From positions 8,899,649-8,963,648 of the forward strand of contig NC_064237.1 of NCBI RefSeq assembly GCF_023101765.2: a stretch of 64,000 bases of DNA, written 5' to 3'. Below are positions 32,501 through 46,800 of the stretch, piece after piece. Under the pieces are notes generated by a model. That model ran no database searches and was not told the DNA's origin. It worked only from the letters and a program-made list of their open reading frames with translations. The position numbers and the translations under genes are program-made. This stretch comes from Spodoptera frugiperda (lineage: Eukaryota; Arthropoda; Insecta; Lepidoptera; Noctuidae). Each line of letters starts with the position of its first letter. Position 1 is the stretch's first letter.

Positions 32501-35500
32501 TTTATTTTTTAATTATGTCTATTATATGAATTGAAATGTTAAATTACTTGTGTTCATGATAACTGGAGTTGTGTATTCTATTCTATTATTTACACTAGAA
32601 TATAAGGTCAACTAATAATAAGTGTGGCTACAATGGGCATGTAGTTCGTATTCTTATCAGAAGGAATTTCTTATTTACTGTTTAGATTATAAGCTTTGTT
32701 TGTTATTTATAAAGTACTTACTATATTGACATAGTCTGTATGAAGGGTAAAAGATAAGTTAATTCATGATCTAGAAGATGTAATCCACAATAACTACTAC
32801 CTACATATTATTTTAGTAATCTTATTCGAAATATCTTATTAGAATCCTCATACAATACTAACTTTTACTAACAAGGTGCTGTAGTCTGCGTCAAGTCAAG
32901 AATAAAAATTAGCCTATATCGCCGTGTAAAAAGGGTATGATTTTCATACCCCTCATCATACCCCCAAAAGGGTCATTTGCGATTGCAACGTCATAAAATA
33001 AACACACTTTCGCATCACCGAGTAGTATAAAAGAAAGTCGCTTTTCTTCAGTCTTTAAAAAAATTATGAGGTTTTTTAATAACTAGATTCAAGAGGAGGT
33101 TTTCTATGTATAACTCCGAATTTAACGCGTGCAAAACCACGAGCAAAAGCTATTGGACAGCCCATATAATGCACAAATATGTGCTAAAATATTCTTTATG
33201 TGCTACAATATTCTTCTACTAGTGTTACTACAAAGTACAGGAAGGCAAAAGTTCAAATAGACCCAAATGGGGACGAGGTCATGTCCAAGGTCAATTCATG
33301 TGTGCAATAGGTACTTACGGAGCCTTATCAACTAACCAAACTTATCAATCACATAATATGCTTAAGTTATACTTATAAGGTAAAGTGTTTCACTTCCTCT
33401 CATTATTAAATTCTATTTAAATACTCAGTAATTTACTGATTACAAGTAATTTTAAGTTGATTTCCTCATTGGTTACATAGGTAGTTAAAACTTCTTTTAT
33501 ACAATAGATAAAATATAATATTTAGGGTTTTAATATCCCTAAAACCCGGCAATGTATTTGTAACTCCTTTGAAGTTGCGCACGGTTATAGGCGGCGCAGA
33601 TTGCTTACAATAGTATAAGTGATCTGTCTGCTCGTTTATTACACTATCCTGTAAAAAAATGTCTGTCCTCTGTCTCAGATCAGGTGCCAGGTACTCATAA
33701 AAAACTCCCGTGCGTCGAACTGTACAGCTTGTTAGCAAAAACACGAAATAGGTCACTTATTGGAATTCCTCATCGACTACAATTCGCGTTCGTGTTTCGC
33801 CCATTTCCTTATTAGCTTATTGTCATATAATCAATAGGTCAATAGCAAAGTGGTTCATGTGAGGTGACGCACAACAAACAATTTCATTACTACAGTTTAA
33901 ATTGGTAGTTAATAAAAAAATAAGGTTCGCGCCTTCGTCGGTCGGGAGCGCGTATGACTCACCGAGTATCTAGAGACGTTTTATTTTGTCTTGAATCTGT
34001 CTTGGCGTGTATTAGTCATATTCATCTCTATAGGCCAACATTTCTTAGACAGGTAATTTTGTTATTGGCTTTGCTGATTTACGTGTTAAAATATTCATGA
34101 ATGATTTCTAAGAAATCAATGAAATATGAGTGTACACTTAGCACTCAGAATCTTATCAAAAACTGATATATTTTGAAGTATAAAATGATTATGTTTGTTG
34201 AACTAACATGTGTCTATATTTTTTCACACAACATTGTCCTTTACGATATCCTTGACCTCCGCTATCGATCATTTACCCCAACTAGAAGGTAAAGACAACT
34301 TCACTAGGGGAAAAACACTTCAGAAATTGACTCCGAAATAAATATAACGGGATATTCCCGTGACACCCATTATACTTACAAATTAAGATAAATTAGAAAA
34401 CGCAGGTCATAATGCTCTTAAAGTTTTCTCCATTTAAAAACCTGTTTCCTGTCAAATAGTATGAATCAGCGGTACAGAGATTGCGCTGTAACCAGTTTCG
34501 GGCTATAGATATTAAACACGGGCCTCATTTGACTTGATACATACTGTTTTAAATAATTTTTGAAACATATTTCGAATATTTTCGCTATTAAATACGTTTT
34601 ATTCTGGTCCAGAAAGCTAGGATCTGACGTGGGCTGACGAAATTCAGCGTAAACAATTTGTGTATCTCTTGGAAACCCTGGAATAGGTACGCTGTGGTTG
34701 TGGTCATGCCGTAATTTCCAATTCTTTACTATTCTATTTGCAAATACGCTAATGACGAAATTAATATGGACGTAGGTAGGTACTATAAGGAAAAAAAGAA
34801 CTTGTTACTCTTACCTACCTACCTAGATACTACTACATAAAATATCTCTTGAACTTTTATTCCCAACTAGCTGGCCCGAACTTCGTATCGCCACAAACAT
34901 TTTTTCTCACCTTTTACACCTGCCCTGGACTTCTACAAATAATTCAAGGCCAAAATTAGCCAAATCGGTCCAGTCGTTTTCGAGTTTTAGCGAGACTAAC
35001 GAACAGCGATTGATTTTTATATATAGAGATATTCCTACAATAGGCTACTAAACAGCTTGTCAAGTTCCATACTTCATGTATGTCTGTGATGTACCTTTGA
35101 CGTCCTGTATTTTAATCTCAGTTGCATAATGAAATTAGGTGTCATCCACAAACCGACATTACATGTCCCTATCGATGAAACCGAAATATTATTTGCCTTT
35201 CTGATTCCATGTTTGTCGCTTTCATCGCTGATTTCGTATATCTAATTATGATTTTATTAGTTAATAATGTTGCCATTTAACTACATCTAACTCATTTTCC
35301 CGGATAATTTTGAACGCTAACTCCCAAGAATTTCTCCGTATTCCTAGAAATTTTGCAGCTGCTCTGTTTATTCTAATGATAACGTTTGGTATTTACGCAA
35401 ATAGGAGGAAAAGAGTAATACTTGAATGGTCTGGCGATCCCACAACCGGTTTCATTGCGGGCCATATTTTATTTTTATATTATTATACGATATACGACTA

Positions 35501-38500
35501 TGTTGTCGGGTTAACGGCTGACATTCGATATGTCGACCTTACCGTTCCCATTTACGATTTCGGTTACATCTACGACTATTACGTCATCAAGTTCAATTAG
35601 TTCCACAAATATTTGTTCCGAGTTTATTAGAGGATCGACGCGTTTACTATTCGTTCTATATTCTATATATACATATAAATATTTATGCCACGCCTGTGAA
35701 ATCATTCGACGGGTGTAATTATCGGAGTCACTATCAAAAATGTGCAAGGGTCATTAGAGGACTTGACAAAATTGCATATCTTTATTACAGAGGCCGATTT
35801 ATCGCAATTTTTAGTTATGCAGTGTCGAGCGTCACTTTTATTTTATGATTACACATAAGCCAAATAAATATATGAACAATTTTTAACAAATAATTAAGTT
35901 AATGACCTCATAATAATATAGCATTACTACAAACGTAGCTTTCCCACTGTTATTAAAGGAAAAATAATCAACCACATTAAAACAAAACAATAATGAAGTA
36001 GGTATCGTAAGAGTTGACGAATGACAAGTAATTCAATATAAGAGAGCTTCCACGCATCATGCTTACATAATTTATTGCCCCAATATGGTTGGATTCGACC
36101 CACACTCAACCAACTCAGTGGCATTTGACTTATAAGCAAATTCACTATTTTTGTTGCTTATACTTCTGAGTCTGACGTACCAAACTTACCATATCCAGAG
36201 CTAGTTACGTAATAAAAATACCACAGTTTTTACAACATCCTGATAACGAAATGGTTGACATAAATTCTTTTTAAACTAAGGGAGTTGCTGATGCGTTTGG
36301 GATTTGTCTTGGCTTTGGAACGATAGCTGAAGATTATATACTATTTTCTTGTAGCTGTAAGTTATTCACTTAGAGATTATTGACTAAGTGGACATAACTA
36401 ATTATGAGTGTAAAATTAACAGAAATGTGCAGAGATAGAGATCCAGTTTAGCTAGCAAAAATGGAAGGTCTTATCTACTCCAAAAGTGTAAATCTATCTG
36501 AACATAAACCTAACCTAATCCATATTTGATTGCAAAAATGTGATGAGACGTGCCTTCTCAGCTTCAAAACTAGTAACTTACTTGACTTAATGTCCTATGT
36601 TCCTTAGTTGGGGCAGAGGGCGTCCATAGAAGTCCTCCATCGCGACCGGTCTTGAGCTTCCCGCTTCACAAGTAGTAGGGTAGTATGACTTAATTTAACC
36701 GAAAACTGCATTACCAATCGCTTACCATCTTTCTTCAGATGTCCAGATGGCGTGCAACATTTCAAAGTACTTCGGGACGCGTCCAGCAAATTCTTCCTGT
36801 GGGTGGTGAAATTCAATTCACTCAACGAACTTGTGGACTACCACCGTAACGCGTCAGTCAGCCGCCTGCAAGATGTTAAGCTCAGAGACGTTGTTCCTGA
36901 AGAGGTGAGTTCATTCATGTTTATCTATAATATAAAAATAAGTCAGGTTTTCCTTCCTGACGCTGTAACTTCAGAACGAACAATCCAATTTCCACGGTTT
37001 TGCTTTCGTTGGAAAGGTCTCAGGCTCCGTGAGGTTTATAGCAAAGAAGAAAATCACGAAAAAAGCAGGAAAACAGGGAAGTTGCTAGTTCTCTTATAGA
37101 TATTTAACGGATAAAAGTACTACTGGGCTGTTTTCGGCTTTTCGAAAATTTCTCAGTCCGGAATTGTGCCTAGTATGCGGCAATAGGCTCACTCCCTATT
37201 ACATGGGATTTCTAACACAAATGATGAAAAGTGGGTGTAGATTGTACAGTGGCATTAAGTGCCGGAATGTCCAGGTGCACCTCTGCCTACCCCTTCAACG
37301 TGTCCAAAGTGATCCATATTTTAAATAGATAGACTGGGTTATTGTTTCTATCTTGACATTAACTCATGTCCAAATACAACTAATGTCTAAAATCGATCGT
37401 AAAGGTGCAATATCGGTTGTTGTTAAGTTTTCAATCATACAATTTCACGAACAAACTAGAATTGAATGGATATATGGTAGCATTTTACTAGTTCACATAT
37501 TTCCTTCATAGGTAACTTGTTTCGAGTGTAATCTATAACTAGCGGTTTTCCCCGTAGGCATAATTCATACCGTACTGTGTGATTCCACACTCGTAGGCAC
37601 AGGTAGATATTACAAATTAATTTCCTCCGTCTAAACATCACTACATTTTTAAACCAATTCCCTAAAATAAAAAAGAATATACTGGTAAAACTTCAATGTT
37701 TTATTTCTATGTTTAAATATAGTTAAAGTAAGTAACTTCTGGTATTTACGAATGCGGTAAAAAGAGTAATTTTATGTAACCTAACACAGCTGGTTTAAAT
37801 CTCAGCGTTCTTGTATATTTTAGACTGGAATCTCGCCGTTCAATCCCTAGACTATTACACAACACAAGTTACTTGTGTAATATCTTGGGAAAAGATATTA
37901 TCGGATATTAGCACCCATTCTTTATATACTACTTGTGGCAATAACGCGACAAAGAGCTAACGTTTTATGCACGTCGATATTCATTATTTCAAATTAATTT
38001 CGAAATTCCTCAGCTAATATTAATGTTTGCATTTCAATAAACATGTGAACGGTTAATTTAAAATGAAGAGAAAAGTAGCGGTTTTGTATATTTTAAGTTC
38101 GTGAAGCGTATATTAATGATACATTAGCTACAGATGATATATCACGCGAAGACCTTTACTAAAATGTAAAACTAAAAATACATTCAGAAAGCTGTGATCA
38201 TGATGACTTCTTACAAGTAAAAATATAGAGATGTCAGAAACGTATGTTTTAATGTACTACAAATTATTTATTGTATGTGAATATAGATCACTATAAGGGC
38301 ACCAGACTAATGAATCATCGTAAATGTTTTCCTTGAAAAATATTTATTCGACACAAGAACGTACGCATTTGTTAGCAAAACAATAAAATAATCATCAGGC
38401 TTTAACGCAATAACAGTCTCGAATACATTGCCCTTTACTCAGTTTCGGAGCGTTTTGGTATAGAAATAATACGATTTTCATCTAATTATACGGAGCTATA

Positions 38501-41500
38501 GGTTAGGCAAATACTTCCCACGTGACTGGGAGAAAGGATAGCAAATAGCGAGTAATGTAAGGGAAATTCCCTTTGTTGTTTCGACTCCATTACGAGTTAT
38601 ATTCGTGTTCAATACATTTGTGTGAGCAGCGTTCTGCCTATGTAAATTATTCCGGTGTGACCCTGATAAATAACGAAAATAACCCGGTCACTGCGTGTTC
38701 CTATAATCTCGGTTACTGGTAGTAGCCTCTGGCTCCCAATTGATAGGAGTCGTATGAATTGTTTAACGCTTCATTTTATGGCCGGGAATGTTTATCTGGC
38801 CGTGTCCTAAATCAATTACCGTTTTTACTAACGTCACACTCGACAGGCTAAGTATGGAGTGTTTCGTAAATATGCAAAAATGTATGTTTTTTCGCAGCGA
38901 ACAACAAAATAATCTATTATATAAAAATAAGTCAGGTTTTCCTTCCTGACGCTATAACTCCAGAACGTACGAACCGATTTCCACGGTTTTGCATTCGTTG
39001 GAAAGGTCTCGGGCTCTGTGAGGTTTATAGTAAAGAAAATTTAGGAAAAAAATCAAGAGAAAAGCTGGAAAACAGGGAAAATCTTTGGTGGCGAAACAGA
39101 GTTCGCCGTGTTTGCTAGTTTGATATGAAACTTGTTAACTTGTCACTTGCACACGCTTGAAGGTTATTGGCATACTACGTTACGTGAAGTTTTAGAAATA
39201 TTCCAAGAAAAATTGGAAAATGGCTTAGCAAAGCAGTTCTCTGTCAGACAGAATGGCGTCTGTGGGTTCGTATAGTAATAATGCTGTCTATTTTTTACAG
39301 TTGGGTTTTAAATAGGCTTACACATCAAAAGGGAAGGGCTTAACGTCATATTTATGTTGTAAGTTTAAAATCCAATCAGTTTTACCACATACTAAGATTA
39401 AGGAATGTATAAAACGTATATTCCTGTTTCCGCTTATTCGGGTGTTTGTGTAGTCTCGCGTCTACGTGTAAAATATTCTTGTACGCAAAAACAGGCGCAT
39501 TATACACGCTCGTGTTTTTCTAACGTCATCGATACATGCTGCCGATATTTATGCAATGCAGATTTAGTTTTTTCGCGAAAAATGTACGAACATACGTCAG
39601 CGCGCTCCGGCAATCGATCTAGTATTTAATATGAAGTAAACTTGCGAGTTTAAATGGAGTAATGTAACTTGTAACAGCTTTCGAAGCGTTTATTGTGCTA
39701 TGAGGCCGATTATCTTGAATTTGCCTCTAGAACTGTCTGACGTATGAATGACGTATGTATCGTTTTAATAGCCACAACGACTGAATTTACTACTAGGGTA
39801 AAACCGGGATAGATGCCCTACTTTTCGAAAGTGTTTCATTATTTGAATACCAAACATATTTGCATAGATTGTCCCTGTAATATAGTTAGTTTAATCATTT
39901 ATAGAGCTTTAGAACCTGTATTTATTTATCTAACCATTACTGGTTTTGCAAAAAATAAATTTTAATGAAACACATTTTTTGGGGATAGATGCCTATCTAT
40001 ATGGATAGACGCCTCACTATGAAATCGCTTAAGAGGATAGATGCCTGTGATGCGGGATAGATGCCTTTTTAAATAATCAACAAGAATACGTAATCACAAT
40101 GTAATATTTATTTATTATCTTCATATAAAATGCTTAACCATAATTATATTTATGCATGTCTTTAACAAAAAATACAAAAAAATCTGTTTAAGCGATAACA
40201 TATTAAAATTATCATCTCAAACGAAACATTCCCGTTTCAACGTAGAAATAATTATTTAACATTTAAAAAAAAACAATATTCATCTCTTACAAAATAAAGA
40301 TAATAATTTCGTTTAATCTTATTATTTAATATTTTTTCATTGTTCGTCTTTTTTTGGCTGCTTCAATCTTGTTTATCTTAGATTCTATTTGTTTCTTTTC
40401 CGTTCAGCTATATCTCATTTTTCTTTTATTTTTTCTCTAGAATTGAGAATATCTGCCGATTGTTTAGCTCTTCTTGCTAAAGTCAGAGGAATTTTTGGTA
40501 TTGGTGATGCTTCGGCTAAAAATTTAGAAGGTGTTTCTTTTTCTTTGTTATCTAGAATCCTTATTAGTGAATCATCACCTATATCAACAATATCAATAAG
40601 AGTATCTTCTAAAATCTGAGGATCGATCAAAAGGCTTGGTGAGTTTCGGTTGAATGAAGTTGATGTTGATGGCATATTGGGTGGTGTTACGTTCAGGTCT
40701 GCAACATACAAATATTCGTTTTCAAATGTAGTTGAACAATCAATTGAAGAAACCGGAAGTGTAGTTGTTTTTTCAACTGCAACTTCCAATATAGAGCAAC
40801 ACTTGCAGTATAGAGGGATAGAAGCCCCTAAAGTCAACTATCCCTTGTAAACTCGGGGCAACTATCCTTTTCACTAGGGATAGATGCCTCTCAATATTTT
40901 ATAAATAAAATAAATGTAAACATCAGTGATTGACTCTTAAATGTGTTCACAAAGAACCAATGTATTAAAACAATTCAAATAAAATGTAATCATTTAACTG
41001 TTTATAAAGATATGGAATAGTGAATACTTACGTTTGAAATTTTGAAGCGTTCGTCGCGTCCGCTGCGAATGTACTGCGACACACAAGCGAGAAACGTCAG
41101 TCTAGCACAACAACTCGCGCGTCATTGAGGTGGGGGGTGCATGTGGCGGGTATTTAAACAACGAATTTGCTGTTTTGTTCTCCCGTAGTTGAGTTTTTAG
41201 AAACGAGGCATCTATCCTAGCGCGGCATCTATCCCGGTTTTACCCTAACCACATTAAAACCGAATTCTAAATCGGTTCAAACATGTAGACTAGTGAAATA
41301 AAACTGTGAAGCAAAACTGTCACTAGAACACTAACCAATGTTCTTCTCAAGTGTCATAAAATGATAAGTGTCTGACACTCCCTCTCGCATCACCGAAGGC
41401 GGGAGGAGAGGAATCATTGGATGATTTTCCCCTCTTAAAAAAAAAAACGTATCATAAATGAGACGTTTTGTCACGGAGTACTTTTTCTTTCGACCCTTGA

Positions 41501-43811
41501 ACATGACACTAATGACATGACTAGCGAAATATCTATTACACAGATACATAAAGTGGAAAAATACCGTGACTTGCGGTGTAATCTGTCCCATCCTTACCTG
41601 TCTTTGGGCAAAGGACTTTAACGACTATTATCAAGTTAAAGGGAAGAAATTAACTAATTGAGAAAATATGATTGAGTATTTGTCTGTTTGGAAATATATT
41701 TTTGCCTGCTTCGTTGATCAAGTGGTCGCAAGTGCGATTGCCAGAAAAGAAAAGTAGGTGTTGTCTGTGTAGCGGCATTACGTGCCGTAATGTGCCACCT
41801 CTGCCTACTCCTTTGGGGATAAAAGGCGTGACGTTGCATAAAAAAGGCAATAAATTTGTATTCTATTACAATGAGAGATTGTAATAATTTAGGCAACTGT
41901 TAAAGTGGGTGTTGTGTGTACTATTACCTATTTCTAAGTTCTAACTCTTCAGTGGGTAATAACTACTTTTACAACCAATACTACTTATTACACATCGAAT
42001 ATATTTCATTGAATTACACGTTCGCATAAATAATAATGTACGCCACAATGTGTCCTGAAGTTTTCCCACGATGAGTTAACGGGCCATCGCATATCATTGG
42101 ATGATTACTGAATACATTATTGTGACTCATTGTAGGCATTTATTGTATATGCGTATTTGGTGACTTATCCATACTTTATAGGGAAAGTGAAAATACTGAC
42201 GTATTTCCGGACATTACTCGTAATATAATAATTAGTGGTCGTATGAATTCTGAGCACATTTTTATAAATAAAATTCCCCTGTATAGTCACGGGGTCAATA
42301 AACTTTCATACTTGAAGTTCACTCTATAATATTAGTCTCTATAGATAAAACCTAAAAGGATTCTTTATTTTTTCCATCAATATTCATTAAATTTCGTTCA
42401 CTATCTGTAAATGGTAACTTCAAGGAAATTATAACTACATAATAGTCACTTACTACGCTAACTACGGCTGTTAAAACCAAACTGCTAATTCATATCAACA
42501 CTTAGTTAATTGGATCTATATAATAATTTTACTAATTGGTACCAATATGTGTTCGCACCATTAAGCTAATGGCTTCGTTTAGTTCCAAACATTTGAACAA
42601 ATATTTGCAATAATACTTAACTATTTGAATGCAATTTCTATTGTAACCATGTTATTGGTCCGTTGAATAACACTTATTTGGGTTCGCTTCCTAAAGAAAT
42701 TTCATTTCTACAATTACTCCTACTACTCTACATATTCTTTTAAGCCAAATCCACCATCTATCTATATCTATATCTATACATATAATAAAATCGTAGAAAA
42801 GTGCTGTCTGTACATTGAAAATAAAAATAAAAAAAATAGCAGGGGTTATTGTTATGTCGATGTCGAACCCAAAAATGTAATTAACTTTTTTTTGTCTGTT
42901 TGTCTGTTTGTCTGTTTGTCTGTTTGTCTGTTTGTCTGTTCGTCTGTGCGCGCTAATCTCAGAAACGGCTGATCCGAGTTGGATGCGGTTTTCACGAATA
43001 TATTGTGGGATGCTTAAATTTACATTTAGTGTTTGTTTCATTTCAATCGGTTCATAAATAAAAAAGTTATGTCAAATTAAAGAATCACGTCGAACATTCT
43101 ATGCTTATACCATTAATCTCCGCAACTATTTGACGGATTTGGTTGAAATTTGGTACAGATATAGTTTAGAACCTTAGAAAGGACATAGATATATTTTTAT
43201 TTCAAAAATCAAAAAATAAATTAATTAAAAATAAAATAAAATAAAAATAAAATCTATACATATAATAAAATCGTAGAAAAGTGCTGTCTGTACATTGAAA
43301 ATAAAAATAAAAAAAATAGCAGGGGTTATTGTTATGTCGATGTCGAACCCAAAAATGTAATTAACTTTTTTTTTGTCTGTTTGTCTGTTTGTCTGTTTGT
43401 CTGTTTGTCTGTTTGTCTGTTCGTCTGTGCGCGCTAATCTCAGAAACGGCTGATCCGAGTTGGATGCGGTTTTCACGAATATATTGTGGGATGCTTAAAT
43501 TTACATTTAGTGTTTGTTTCATTTCAATCGGTTCATAAATAAAAAAGTTATGTCAAATTAAAGAATCACGTCGAACATTCTATGCTTATACCATTAATCT
43601 CCGCAACTATTTGACGGATTTGGTTGAAATTTGGTACAGATATAGTTTAGAACCTTAGAAAGGACATAGATATATTTTTATTTCAAAAATCAAAAAATAA
43701 AATAAAAATAAAATAAAAATAAAAATAAAATAAAAATAAAATAAAAATAAAATAAAAATAAAATAAAAATAAAATAAAAATAAAAATAAAAAAAAAATAA
43801 AAAAAAAATAA

Positions 43812-43842
<31 letters not shown>

Positions 43843-46800
43843 TAAAAATAAAAATAAAATAAAAATAAAAATAAAATAAAAATAAAATAAAAATAAAATA
43901 AAAATAAAATAAAAATAAAATAAAATAAAAATAAAATAAAAATAAAATAAAAATAAAATAAAAATAAAATAAAAATAAAATAAAAATAAAATAAAAATAA
44001 AATAAAAATAAAATAAAAATAAAAATAAAATAAAAATAAAATAAAAATAAAATAAAAATAAAATAAAAATAAAATAAAAATAAAATAAAAATAAAATAAA
44101 AATAAAAATAAAATAAAAATAAAATAAAATAAAAATAAAATAAAAATAAAATAAAAATAAAATAAAAATAAAATAAAAATAAAATAAAAATAAAATAAAA
44201 ATAAAATAAAAATAAAATAAAAATAAAATAAAAATAAAATAAAAATAAAATAAAAATAAAATAAAAATAAAATAAAAATAAAATAAAAATAAAATAAAAA
44301 TAAAATAAAAATAAAATAAAAATAAAAAAAATAAAATAAAAAATAAATTTATTCCGGACATACAGCGCCATCTATTGTTCAATTTCGTACTTATAGTGCG
44401 GAATTGAACAATGTCGGGCTGTTCCTATACTCCGTAGATAGATGGCGTTGATCGCGCAATGGTGTAATTACAATTGTTCAGTTCATGTTATTGTTTTAAT
44501 TTATTGGAAATTTGTTTTTACAAAATAGTAAAAAGCAATGAAAAATATAACATAATACAACTTTTAGTACAAAGAAAACGCTCTAACGGAGTATAGATAA
44601 TTCTATGTCGATCGTTACACGACTTCGGTTCATGTTATTGTTTTAATTCATCGAAAAAAGTTAACAAATAGTAAAAAGGTATGAAAAAAATTATATCAAT
44701 ATAATTAAACTTTTAGTACAAAGAAAATGCCCGAACGGAGTATAAATAAATAATCCAAGTTGTCTTTATCCTCGATAGATGGCGTTGGGATCGAAATAGA
44801 TTGCGCTATGGTTTTGTTACAATTATTTGGTTGGGTATCGGCCGAGCGCTTCGGTACTATTGTAGAAAATGTGTATTATCAGTCGTATGATTATTTGTCT
44901 GTAGTGGTCCTGCTGTTTCGTATATTCTAAATTGGTTTCGTTGAATTTGTCAATTAATAAGTTTATTTGTTGGGTTTTCCTGGTTTTCTGGTTTAACTTT
45001 TTAACGTAGGTTTAGTTTGATATCGATTATTAGTAGTTACTGTAGTTAGTTTTTTTAATAAAATTGTAAGTCTAATTTATAAATTAATTAGATTAGATTT
45101 AAGTCGTTTCTTTTAAATTATTTAATTTAAGCTTGGTTATTATAGCATAAAGGATAGGTTCTAATATAATTTCTTTTTTAATTGTTATAAATTCGTAATT
45201 CGTAGCTTTCTTTAGTTTTAAGTTAGTTTAAGTCCGTTTTTAAACTATTTTTTCAATGCCCTAAGTGAGTATACATCTATTAAAATCAAACGCAGAGCTC
45301 ATTATGTTGATTTTTGAAGAGTTCCCTGGAATATCTTCCACATCTCATTTTTGAAGAGATCCCGCGAGATCGGGAACTCATCATCATCATCATCATCAGC
45401 CTATAGCTATGGGAACTATGTGGTTAAAACCAAAAATTTGCCGGAAGTCACTATTCCACGCGAACGAAGTCGCGGGCAAAAGCTAGTTCTATAATAAAGT
45501 TAGATGTTTAAAGCAGAGAGACCTTTTAAGTTTTTGTACGAGGGATGAATAGATACAAACTTTTTGAATCTTGTATCACTTTTTACTAAGGACTTTTCAA
45601 GGAGACTTATTACAAACTTGGCTTACATAGAACAACTGAAGCTAGACATACAATTGTATCAGAGATCTTCCCAAATGTAAGTAAAGATCAACTAATATTG
45701 CTACAGGATTTTTGATACGTACATAACTTCATGCCTGTCTCCCATAGGGGTAGGCAGAGAAAATAGAACGCCAATTGCTCCGATTCTTACATACCTCTTT
45801 CGCTTCATCAACAGTCATCAGTCTTTTCATGCATGCTCGTCGGTTAAATTTGGCCCTAATATATCGCCGACATATGTCGCTATGTGGATTTTTGTTAAAA
45901 TATTTTTACTTTTATTTCATTTTAAAAGAAATGAAGCTTTAGTCTTATGATACGTCCACATCGTCACTCTTGTTTAGAAGACGGCTCGACTCAGTGAGCG
46001 GTAATAAAAGTATTGATTATTAACTTTACGACTTTTCCCGTTCCATTCGATACTCGTGCCTAGCTATCACGTGGATGATAACTTAGGGTGTGAGAGGCGT
46101 ACGACATTCCGTAGGTTTATATAGATATAGATACTTCAATATTGAACTTATCAAGCTGAAAGGCAATGTAATATTGAGGTGACTTTGAGGCAGTTTTTTT
46201 TTCACTCGTAGTAAAAAGCTGTTATTGTATCATGACATTTATGTCTCTTTAAATTATGAATATGTTTAGCAACAAGTGGTTCCACTAAAATTGTACTGCT
46301 TTTTTAAAATAATAATAAAATCCTTAAATATAAACCCACCAAATGTTACACAGTCTGACGCCGAAGGACGGAGACAACTGTTAAGACAGTTTGTGTCGCT
46401 AAGTTATTCGATTCCCAAAACAAGAATTGATGGACACAAAATTATTTGAGGGATTTCAAATTGTGTTTCACTATTTGCGTATGATGATGTGAAATTACGC
46501 ACATTTCTACGATAAGGGATAAAACCTTAGTATGGGGAAACGTAATTTTAAGAGCGAATTTGAAAATAGTGTTTATAATCTGATCTCAATAATTCTTCTA
46601 GATTATTTCTATTTTACACTATAGCCGACGTTTTTTTTAATATTACTTGAACTAATTTATTTCAAGCCAATAATTTGAAAAACGCTTCGCAGTTGACATT
46701 TGTGCATACGCGGTTAGGCAAACACAGGTGCACTTCTTATTCTTTATTTTCATAGACTGACGCTAATATCAATATGAGGTCTGATGAACTTTACAATAAC

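Larger units (their letters stand above)
30496..36738 (+). other. drk intron 3 (6.2 kb)
   Basis: From AA|GTAAGT to TTTCTTCAG. It contains a LINE 3' fragment, a family-B repeat, a short Helitron and an isolated TATA/initiator-like site (33026). Open frames here, such as 35310-35600, lack coding character. Confidence 0.8.
42773..45486 (+). mobile_element. Non-autonomous Helitron, family A, composite copy (2.7 kb)
   Basis: Starts A|TCTATACATATAATAAAATC and ends with the CGCGAACGAAGTCGCG hairpin, GGCAAAAG and CTAG|T. It is the inverted counterpart of the cluster at 3111-5777. The first 480 bp (42773-43252) are a nearly exact extra copy of the 5' end at 43253-43690, so the element has two 5' termini in tandem. 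It also contains the pentamer array (43690-44347) and a 32-bp SINE-tail insertion (45379-45410). There is no Rep/helicase frame. Confidence 0.8.

Noticed and set aside
35310..35600. 96-codon plus-strand frame in drk intron 3
   Set aside because: It has no recognisable domain and no upstream promoter or splice partner, and lies in a large intron; it is likely a chance frame.
42890..43424. Regularly spaced TTTGTCTG units, CRISPR-like at first sight
   Set aside because: The units are uninterrupted 8-base tandem repeats with no spacers, in a eukaryotic transposon.
43655..44382. Long minus-strand frames of Phe/Ile/Leu/Tyr repeats (230-238 codons)
   Set aside because: They are translations of the AAAAT/AAAAAT microsatellite, which has no stop codons in these frames. 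There is no protein signal.
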